Below are positions 57,263 to 64,000 of a stretch of DNA of 64,000 bases, piece after piece. Position numbers and translations under genes: made by a program. The notes below the pieces were generated by a model. That model made no database searches. It saw only the letters and a program-made list of their open reading frames with translations, and was not told the origin of the DNA. The DNA comes from Phoenix dactylifera (taxonomy: Eukaryota; Streptophyta; Magnoliopsida; Arecales; Arecaceae): positions 15,627,646-15,691,645 of the forward strand of contig NC_052399.1 of the NCBI RefSeq assembly GCF_009389715.1. The letters are read 5' to 3'. The first letter of the stretch is position 1, and every line of letters begins with the position of its first letter.

Positions 57263-59059
57263 ATGGCAACACCCTTTAACAATGTTCCTGCTGAGGGGCA
57301 AGCAACCAATAGACCTCCACTCTTCAATGGGACAAATTATACCTATTGGAAGACTAGAATGAGAATCTTCATTCAAGCACAAGACTATGCCTTGTGGAGG
57401 GTTATAGTCAAGGGACCACAAGAACCATCACACATGGTTAATGACATTCAAGTTTCCAAACCTGAGGAGGATTGGGATGAGAATGATGATAGGATGGCTC
57501 AACTCAATTCAAGAGCCATGAACTCATTATTTTGTGCTCTAGATGTAAATGAGTTTAATAGAGTCTCCACATGTAGTTCCGCTAAGGAAATATGGGATAG
57601 GCTTGAAGTTACCCACGAGGGTACAAATCAAGTCAAAGAGTCCAAAGTGAACATTCTAGTTCACAAATATGAGTTGTTTAAGATGGAACCCAATGAAACC
57701 ATCACATGCATGTTTACATGCTTTACCGATATAATTAATGGTCTAAAGAGTTTGGGTAAATCTTATACTAATCCGGAACTTGTAAGTAAAATTCTCAGGT
57801 CTTTGCCGAAAGCATGGGAAGCAAAGGTCACGGCGATCGTAGAAGCCAAAGACCTCAACACCTTGGGGCTAGAACAACTTTTGGGCTCATTGATGACGCA
57901 TGAGCTCACGATGAAGCAACATGAAGATGATTTGCCAAAGAAGAAGACAATTGCACTCAAGGCTACTTCAAGTATGTGTGAAGAAGAAAATAGTGAGAGT
58001 GAGGAAGAAAGTGAGGACGAGGACTTGGGTTTGATAGTTAGGAAGTTTAAAAAATTCATGAGGAAAAAGAAACCCTTTCCAAGGAAAAAGTTTGGAGGGA
58101 GAAATGATTGGAAAAAAGAAAAAAAAAAAGAAAGAGACCCAATCATATGCTACGATTGCAAGAGACCGGGACACATTCGTTCCGAATGCCCTCAACAAAA
58201 GAAGTTTTTTGGAAAGAAGAAGAAGAAGGCATTGAAGGCAACATGGGATGATAGTGACACATCATCCTCTGAGGAAGAGAAGGAAGAGACCGCCAATTTG
58301 TGCTTCATGGCATTCGAAGACGACGAGGTATGTCAAAACTCAACTATAAATTTTACTTTAGAAGAATTGTATGAAGCTTTTCAAGAACTTATGGGTGATT
58401 GTAGTATGTTAGGAGCAAAGAATAAAGAGTTAAAAGCCTCCAATCAAAAACTGAAAGAAGATATTGAAAACCTATTGATTGAGAAGGAGAGCGTTAAAAA
58501 TATTAACACCATTGACCTAGAAAATAGAAACTTAAAACTTAGCATTGAAAATAAAACGGAAAAAACACTAATTAAGGAATTAAATCTAAAAGTAAAATCT
58601 GTACTCGATAATAATACCTCACTTGCACAAAATGTTGAATCCCTTAAAAAGGATAAGGAAGAACTAGTTAAAGAAAATTTAAATCTTAAGAATGAGGTAC
58701 ATAAATACAAACCAATTGTTGAAAAATTCACACAAAGCTCTGAAAAATTAAATCTTATTCTTTCAAATCAAAGAGCTGTTTTTAATAAAACCGGATTAGG
58801 ATATAAAACTAACAAACAACAAAAGTATCTAAAGAATTTCTTTGTAAAAGCAAAAGATGTAAAAACTGAAAAACCTACATGCTTTCATTGCGGAAAGAAT
58901 GGACATAAAGCCTACTCTTGTATTCAAAGAAAGATCCAAACTAACAAGAGTACATTTGTGAAAGCTAAAAACATAACTAAAGTATGGGTGCCTAAGGGAA
59001 CCAACTACACTAACCACGAAGGACCCAAGAAAACTTGGGTACCTAAGAGCTTCACATGA
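57263..59059 (+). CDS. Sirevirus Gag
   Basis: A 598-aa capsid/nucleocapsid protein. The start is the first ATG after the primer-binding site ([12 protein letters not shown]). Residues about 20-220 form the UBN2-type gag domain ([23 protein letters not shown]). An acidic stretch ([17 protein letters not shown]) is followed by a Lys-rich stretch, then the first zinc knuckle [14 protein letters not shown] near 295, a long coiled-coil region (about 370-510), and a second knuckle [14 protein letters not shown] near 545. Long Gags with coiled coils are known in Sireviruses; in SIRE1 this part is reported to bind dynein light chain LC8. The stop TGA overlaps the pol ATG as ATGA, and pol is in the -1 frame. 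Confidence 0.92.
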   Translation: MATPFNNVPAEGQATNRPPLFNGTNYTYWKTRMRIFIQAQDYALWRVIVKGPQEPSHMVNDIQVSKPEEDWDENDDRMAQLNSRAMNSLFCALDVNEFNRVSTCSSAKEIWDRLEVTHEGTNQVKESKVNILVHKYELFKMEPNETITCMFTCFTDIINGLKSLGKSYTNPELVSKILRSLPKAWEAKVTAIVEAKDLNTLGLEQLLGSLMTHELTMKQHEDDLPKKKTIALKATSSMCEEENSESEEESEDEDLGLIVRKFKKFMRKKKPFPRKKFGGRNDWKKEKKKERDPIICYDCKRPGHIRSECPQQKKFFGKKKKKALKATWDDSDTSSSEEEKEETANLCFMAFEDDEVCQNSTINFTLEELYEAFQELMGDCSMLGAKNKELKASNQKLKEDIENLLIEKESVKNINTIDLENRNLKLSIENKTEKTLIKELNLKVKSVLDNNTSLAQNVESLKKDKEELVKENLNLKNEVHKYKPIVEKFTQSSEKLNLILSNQRAVFNKTGLGYKTNKQQKYLKNFFVKAKDVKTEKPTCFHCGKNGHKAYSCIQRKIQTNKSTFVKAKNITKVWVPKGTNYTNHEGPKKTWVPKSFT

Positions 59060-62000
59060 TCATTTTGCAGGTATGCCTTACAGCCGGGAATAAAAGGAGA
59101 ATGTGGTATCTTGATAGTGGTTGCTCAAGGCATATGACCGGTGACAAGAGTCTCTTCGTCACTTTGAAATCAAAAGAAGGAGGAGTAGTCACATTTGGAG
59201 ACAATGCTAAAGGTCAAATCATTGGTGTTGGTAAAATCTCCATTTCACCCTCCTCTTTTATTGACAATGTATTATTAGTTAATGGATTAAAACATAATCT
59301 ATTAAGTATAAGTCAATTTTGTGACAAGGAATTTAAAGTGTCATTTGAATCATCACTATGCATAATTAGTAGTCCAATTGACAATGAGATCATACTCACA
59401 GGACATAGGCATGGAAATGTTTACATGGTTGATCTTGATGATCTCACCATGAAGGATGGCCAATGTTTTGTAGCCATGAGTCCCAAAGTCAATGAGACTA
59501 GTTGGTTATGGCATCGTAGGTTAGGACATGCTAGCATGGATTTAATTTCTAAATTGATTACAAAAGATCTAGTCAAAGGACTACCAAAGATAGATTTTGA
59601 AAAGAACAAAATTTGTGCTGCATGTCAATTAGGGAAACAAACGAGAAGCTCTTTCAAGTCTAAAAACATAGTCTCAACGACAAAACCCTTAGAACTAATC
59701 CACATGGATTTGTTTGGACCCACTAGAACTGCTAGTCTAGGGGGTAAGAAATTTGGTCTTATAATTGTTGATGATTTTTCACGTTTTACATGGGTTTCAT
59801 TTCTTGCACATAAAGATGAGTCCTTTCCCGCTTTTATCAAGTTTCATAATAGAGTTTCGAATGAACTCAATCTTAAACTAAAAGCAATTAGGAGTGATCA
59901 TGGTACTGAGTTTGAAAATCAGCACTTTGAAAAGTTTTGTGACGAAAATGGTATCAATCACAATTTCTCGGCACCTAGGACACCCCAACAAAATGGGGTG
60001 ATAGAAAGGAAGAATCGCACACTAGCAGATATGGCTCGTACCATGTTGTGCGAATCGGATCTACCAAAATATTTTTGGGCTGAAGCAATAAATACTGCAT
60101 GTCACATTTTAAACCGTGCATTAGTTAGATCCATCTTGAAGAAAACACCTTATGAGTTAATAAAAGGTAAGAAACCAAATATAAGCTATTTTCATGTTTT
60201 CGGTTGTCGATGCTTTATTTTAAATAATGGAAAGGACAATCTAAGCAAATTTAGTGCTAAATCAGATGAGGGGATCTTCTTAGGTTATTCCTCATCTAGT
60301 AGAGCATACAGGGTCTTCAACAAGAGAACTCTTGTTGTTGAAGAATCCATTCATGTTGTTTTTGATGAAGCTAACGGAGATTCTTCTAGAAAAGAAGAAG
60401 ATGGTGATGCAGGTATACTTGAAGACCGAATGAAGGAATTCTCCATACAAGACAAACAACATGAGGATGAGATCAAAGAAGATACAATTCAGCAAGATGA
60501 AGAAGATCAACCTCCATCAAGAAATCAAGATCTTCCTAAGGAATGGAGGTATGCACATGGTCATTCAAGGGATCTAATCCTTGGTGATCCTTCGCAAGGG
60601 GTAAGGACAAGATCCTCTCTAAGAAATACCAGTAATTATCTTGCTTTCGTTTCACAAATAGAACCTAAATCACTAGAAGAAGCCGAAAAAGATGATAATT
60701 GGATGAATGCTATGCAAGAGGAATTAAACCAATTTGAAAGAAATGAAGTTTGGACTCTAATGAAAAGACCCCCTAATGTTACAATTATAGGCACTAAGTG
60801 GGTGTATAGAAATAAACTAGATGAAGATGGAATAGTCATAAGAAACAAAGCTAGACTAGTTGCCAAAGGTTATAATCAGGAGGAAGGAATAGACTTTGAT
60901 GAAACTTTTGCTCCTGTTGCTAGATTAGAAGCTATTAGACTACTTTTGGCATATGCATGCTTCATGGATTTTAAACTCTATCAAATGGATGTAAAAAGTG
61001 CATTTTTAAATGGTTATATAATGGAGGAAGTTTATGTAGGACAACCTCCAGGCTTTGAAAACCACTTACATCCAGATTACGTTTATAAATTGCATAAAGC
61101 ATTGTATGGACTTAAGCAAGCTCCTAGGGCATGGTATGAAAGATTAAGTAATTTCCTAATTGAAAATAAATTTAAGAGAGAAAATGTAGACAAAACCCTC
61201 TTCATTAAAAGAAAAGGAAATGACTTATTGCTTGTGCAAATTTATGTGGATGATATAATTTTTGGTGCTACTAACGATAGTCTTTGTCAAGAGTTTGCCA
61301 AGCTTATGCAGGGAGAATTTGAAATGAGCATGATGGGTGAGCTCAACTTCTTCCTTGGGCTACAAATAAAACAATCAGAGGAAGGCATCTTCATCAGTCA
61401 GTCCAAATACATCAAGGAAATGTTGGAAAAATTCAAGATGAAGGATGCAAAGGAAATCAGCACACCCATGGGCTCAAGTTGCAAGCTTGACAAAGATGAA
61501 AAAGGTAAAAATATAGACTGCAAATTGTACAGAGGTATGATAGGCTCATTACTTTACCTTACTGCTAGTAGACCAGATATATTATTCAGTGTTTGTATGT
61601 GTGCTAGATACCAAGCATGTCCTAAGGAATCACACTTGCAAGCCGTTAAAAGAATTTTTAGATATCTGGTAGGGACATCTAATGTAGGCTTATGGTATTC
61701 TAAACAATCTGACATAAATTTAATTGCTTATTCCGATGCTGATTTTGTCGGGTGCAAACTCGACAGAAAAAGCACAAGTGGCACATGTCAATTCTTAGGT
61801 GCTAATTTGGTTTCCTGGTTTAGCAAGAAACAAAATTCAGTTGCCTTGTCCACAGCTGAGGCTGAGTACATTGCAGCTGGAAGCTGTTGTGCCCAAGTTC
61901 TTTGGATTAAGCAACAACTTGAAGACTTCGGTATCAAAATGGATAATATACCAATTAAATGTGATAATACAAGTGCAATTAATTTAACAAAAAATCCTGT

Positions 62001-62190
62001 CCAACACTCTAAGTCAAAGCATATAGAGATTAGGCATCATTTTATTAGGGATCATGTGCTGAAAAATGATGTGATGATTGAATATGTATGTACTGAAAAT
62101 CAATTGGCCGATATCTTTACAAAGCCCCTTTGTAAAGATAGATTCAACTTCTTAAGGAATGCTTTGAGCTTGTATGATCCTAGCAAATAA
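59056..62190 (+). CDS. Sirevirus Pol (protease-integrase-RT-RNase H)
   Basis: 1,044 aa in the -1 frame relative to gag. Protease [10 protein letters not shown] starts at Asp21. Gag-pre-integrase WHRRLGHAS is followed by an integrase with Asp near 216 (HMDLFGP), RSDHGTEF and [10 protein letters not shown]. The reverse transcriptase has [22 protein letters not shown] and YVDD near 728. RNase H has SDADFVG and AEAEYIAA. It ends in LADIFTKPL near the stop. All catalytic motifs are present with no internal stop. How pol is translated is open: reinitiation at ATGA, -1 frameshifting, or splicing to the acceptor-like TTTTGCAG at about 59064-59071. Confidence 0.93.
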   Translation: MIILQVCLTAGNKRRMWYLDSGCSRHMTGDKSLFVTLKSKEGGVVTFGDNAKGQIIGVGKISISPSSFIDNVLLVNGLKHNLLSISQFCDKEFKVSFESSLCIISSPIDNEIILTGHRHGNVYMVDLDDLTMKDGQCFVAMSPKVNETSWLWHRRLGHASMDLISKLITKDLVKGLPKIDFEKNKICAACQLGKQTRSSFKSKNIVSTTKPLELIHMDLFGPTRTASLGGKKFGLIIVDDFSRFTWVSFLAHKDESFPAFIKFHNRVSNELNLKLKAIRSDHGTEFENQHFEKFCDENGINHNFSAPRTPQQNGVIERKNRTLADMARTMLCESDLPKYFWAEAINTACHILNRALVRSILKKTPYELIKGKKPNISYFHVFGCRCFILNNGKDNLSKFSAKSDEGIFLGYSSSSRAYRVFNKRTLVVEESIHVVFDEANGDSSRKEEDGDAGILEDRMKEFSIQDKQHEDEIKEDTIQQDEEDQPPSRNQDLPKEWRYAHGHSRDLILGDPSQGVRTRSSLRNTSNYLAFVSQIEPKSLEEAEKDDNWMNAMQEELNQFERNEVWTLMKRPPNVTIIGTKWVYRNKLDEDGIVIRNKARLVAKGYNQEEGIDFDETFAPVARLEAIRLLLAYACFMDFKLYQMDVKSAFLNGYIMEEVYVGQPPGFENHLHPDYVYKLHKALYGLKQAPRAWYERLSNFLIENKFKRENVDKTLFIKRKGNDLLLVQIYVDDIIFGATNDSLCQEFAKLMQGEFEMSMMGELNFFLGLQIKQSEEGIFISQSKYIKEMLEKFKMKDAKEISTPMGSSCKLDKDEKGKNIDCKLYRGMIGSLLYLTASRPDILFSVCMCARYQACPKESHLQAVKRIFRYLVGTSNVGLWYSKQSDINLIAYSDADFVGCKLDRKSTSGTCQFLGANLVSWFSKKQNSVALSTAEAEYIAAGSCCAQVLWIKQQLEDFGIKMDNIPIKCDNTSAINLTKNPVQHSKSKHIEIRHHFIRDHVLKNDVMIEYVCTENQLADIFTKPLCKDRFNFLRNALSLYDPSK

Positions 62191-62563
62191 ATTGAACTTG
62201 TATTGCATTGCCTTGCTACTCAAACTAGTAATCCACCTCAAGGTAAACATAAGTGAAAGCATGAATTCATCTAAGCTAAATGACGAACTGTTTGACTTTC
62301 CGGAGGATGGTTACCCTCCCTTGGACTCTTCATGGAGATATTTTCAGAGCCTATTTCATAGGTATTCGAAATTTGGTCAAACATTCCTCATTTCAATATT
62401 AATAATTCAAAAATCATTATCAAATTATTATAGGATGTATTATTAAGAGGGAAGATCACAAACAAATTCACTCTGTGTTTATCGAAAGAAATCATGTTGA
62501 TTAAGGTGATTAAATAAAAAAATTGGGAAAAGATAGAATTCAGTCTGAAATTTTTCAGTGCCG

Positions 62564-62634
62564 GAGACGTCTCTGGCAAATCGCAGAGACGTCCCTCCAG
62601 GCGAGACGTCTCGCCTTAGTCGCGGAGACGTCTC
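62564..62634 (+). promoter_or_regulatory. Four-site GAGACGTC palindrome cluster
   Basis: Sites start at 62564, 62586, 62603 and 62625. Three are the perfect palindrome GAGACGTCTC and one ends CCC. Spacings of 22, 17 and 22 bp resemble the LTR array. Confidence 0.8.
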
Positions 62635-62652
62635 GGGGACCGAACGAGGGTT

Positions 62653-62660
62653 TTTAAATA
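62653..62660 (+). promoter_or_regulatory. Putative internal TATA box for the third ORF
   Basis: TTTAAATA lies 19 bp after the last palindrome and about 130 bp before the ATG at 62789. The following leader (AAAACAAAAACCCTAGCC) resembles a plant 5' UTR. Confidence 0.4.
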
Positions 62661-62788
62661 GGTCGAAACAGCTCGAGCCGACCCGAGCTTTCCCTTTCAT
62701 TCCCGACAAAAACAAAAACCCTAGCCTCCATTTTTCTCCAACACAAACCCTAGCCTCTTTCTCCTCATTTCCCTAGGATTTCCATTCA

Positions 62789-64000
62789 ATGGCACCCAAA
62801 AGAGCTAGGAGGACTGGTGGGAGGCGTCCTAGGGCAGCGGCCGACGGTGAGGAACGGAGGGAAGAACCTTCCGCGCCGTCTCCTCCGGTTGCTCCGCCGA
62901 CCACAACCATTTCCTGTGCAAATCGCACAGTGACAACCGGGAGGTACATAGATTTTCATTTTCTAGATAATGAGGGGTTCTCTATTGGAGAGAGACTCCG
63001 AGCCCAAGGGTGGGAGCACCTTTGTACCCTCAATACCTCGACCTACCCCGGCCTTGTTAGAGAAATGTTTAGTAATATGGCTTTAGGGGACTTAGGGTAC
63101 ACTGCATATGTCCGGGGGACATTAGTAGAAATTAATGAGGACATCTTATCCACTGTTTTGCAAATCCCTAAGGACGGTGAGGCTCCAACCTCACATCCCC
63201 AAAGGAAAATAGCCCTAAACTTACTTTTAGGACGAGAGGACTGCGGCCCTCTTGATGTAGTGAACTCACAAGACCTAAATGCCGAGATGAGATTACTTTT
63301 AAGTATTGTCAACCGGGTCTTGTTTCCTAAAACCGGTCGCTTCGATTTTGTTTCGAAGCGAGATTTAGTTATCATGCACCATATCCTACTAGGGATTCCT
63401 CTAAACCTCCCTAGACTTATGTTAAACTACATTGCTCTATGTCATAGGTATTCTAGGTTTAGTATACCCTATGGCATGATATTTACCCTAGTATTTAAAC
63501 ACTTTAAGGTTCACATTCCCGAAAATGAACCTGCAAAACCCTTGAGAAACACCGACTACTATAATGAGGGCACAATGCGAAGAATGGAGTTTCAAAAGGT
63601 AGATGGGTCTTGGGTCAAGGTACCAAAAAGAAAAGCTCAAACCCTAGAGCCTGAGATCCCACATCAGGAGTCTGACCACCACTCTCCTCCACCCAGCCAC
63701 ATGGATTTCCCTGATATACCCTCCAGCTCAGCTGGACCTTCCACATCCATGCCACCACCTCCTCCAGTCAGTGGGCCCTCCTTCCTATCAGAAGACCAGA
63801 TGCGTACCTTAGCATCTGTCATTTGCCAGCAGATGAGGGAGGAAATGAGATCCATGATCTCTACTGAGTTGGCCCCCATCAGAGCTTCACATGAAGAACT
63901 TCTACAAGAGCTGAAGGAAATTAGAGCTCAAATTGAAGCTACAACGCAAGAAATAGTTGGTGTGGGTGCCACCCAAACAATCAGATCAATTGAGCTAAAG
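62789..64000 (+). CDS. Third ORF of the Sirevirus (env-like/accessory), partial
   Basis: It starts MAPKRARRTGGRRPR and stays open for all 404 codons to the window edge. The N-terminus is basic and Ala/Pro-rich. A globular part (about 50-250) contains YIDFHFLDNEGFSI, MALGDLGYTAYVRGTL and MHHILLGIPLNLPRLMLNYI, similar in style to the 'putative plant transposon protein' domain seen in plant repeats. A Pro/Ser-rich linker follows (about 290-330), then a predicted helical segment (SEDQMRTLASVICQQMREEM onwards) that looks like a coiled coil. No signal peptide is visible, and no membrane span within this part. Its position after pol matches the env-like/extra ORF of Sireviruses; the function is unknown. 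Confidence 0.75.
   Translation, partial: MAPKRARRTGGRRPRAAADGEERREEPSAPSPPVAPPTTTISCANRTVTTGRYIDFHFLDNEGFSIGERLRAQGWEHLCTLNTSTYPGLVREMFSNMALGDLGYTAYVRGTLVEINEDILSTVLQIPKDGEAPTSHPQRKIALNLLLGREDCGPLDVVNSQDLNAEMRLLLSIVNRVLFPKTGRFDFVSKRDLVIMHHILLGIPLNLPRLMLNYIALCHRYSRFSIPYGMIFTLVFKHFKVHIPENEPAKPLRNTDYYNEGTMRRMEFQKVDGSWVKVPKRKAQTLEPEIPHQESDHHSPPPSHMDFPDIPSSSAGPSTSMPPPPPVSGPSFLSEDQMRTLASVICQQMREEMRSMISTELAPIRASHEELLQELKEIRAQIEATTQEIVGVGATQTIRSIELK

Larger units (their letters stand above)
62191..62788 (+). other. Noncoding spacer between pol and third ORF
   Basis: About 600 bp without a conserved frame. The first 370 bp look featureless; the last 230 bp hold the four-site palindrome cluster, a TATA-like box and a C/A-rich leader ahead of the third ORF. 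Confidence 0.6.
55638..64000 (+). mobile_element. Sirevirus-type (SIRE/Maximus) copia retrotransposon, 3' end outside
   Basis: 5' LTR 55638-57196, primer-binding site 57199-57210, gag 57263-59059, pol 59056-62190, noncoding stretch with regulatory motifs, then a third ORF from 62789 to the window edge. The long LTR, the large gag with coiled coil and two zinc knuckles, the separate gag and pol, and an extra ORF after pol are features of Sireviruses. All three frames are open, so the copy looks young. The 3' LTR and target duplication cannot be checked here. Confidence 0.88.

Noticed and set aside
62191..62446. Short ORF after pol as a separate gene
   Set aside because: It overlaps the pol stop, has no recognisable domain and lies in featureless spacer.
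1..64000. CRISPR arrays, rRNA or complete tRNA genes
   Set aside because: No regularly spaced repeat with unique spacers, no rRNA core and no full cloverleaf were found; the phased LTR motif has variable short spacers and is not CRISPR-like.

Overview
The window looks like nuclear DNA of a flowering plant, most likely a monocot. It has long AT-rich introns, plant-only gene families (MLO, ARF, DUF1685), plant LTR retrotransposons primed by initiator tRNA-Met, and many microsatellites. A palm-like genome would fit, but that is a guess. I see no prokaryotic, organellar or CRISPR features.

Layout. At 1-2.7 kb there is intergenic DNA with a decayed exonuclease-like fragment. At 2.7-6.7 kb lies a complete 14-exon MLO gene on the minus strand. 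At 12.8-20.5 kb there is a decayed Ty3/gypsy element on the minus strand. Its 5' end has been replaced by a miniature TRIM-like unit, yet the whole composite is flanked by one 5-bp target duplication. At 21.5-31.7 kb lies a second, tandem MLO gene with the same 14-exon layout. Its fifth intron carries a LINE remnant, and that remnant is split by an apparently very young, intact Ty1/copia element on the plus strand. At 36.5-37.6 kb there is a two-exon DUF1685 gene on the minus strand. At 39.5-52.1 kb lies an 11-exon ARF3/ETTIN-type auxin response factor on the minus strand. It has two perfect tasiR-ARF target sites, hAT-type MITEs in a long intron, and a vestigial C-terminal PB1 exon. From 55.6 kb to the end there is a large Sirevirus-type copia element on the plus strand: 5' LTR, gag, pol, and a third downstream ORF still open at the window edge. 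Its 3' LTR lies outside.

How it works together. All four host genes are on the minus strand. The MLO pair is a tandem duplication whose copies differ mainly in the cytoplasmic C-terminal tail. The ARF should be under post-transcriptional control by TAS3 tasiRNAs.

The most unusual signal is in the Sirevirus. About 19 copies of a 10-bp near-palindrome, GAG(A/T)CG(T/A)C(T/C)C, fill about 580 bp of the LTR. They come in pairs spaced about 21 bp (two helical turns) upstream of the LTR TATA box. A four-site version recurs just upstream of a TATA-like box before the third ORF. This looks like a shared, possibly self-encoded, regulatory circuit. Exon boundaries were read by eye and checked only by splice dinucleotides, phase and family similarity.
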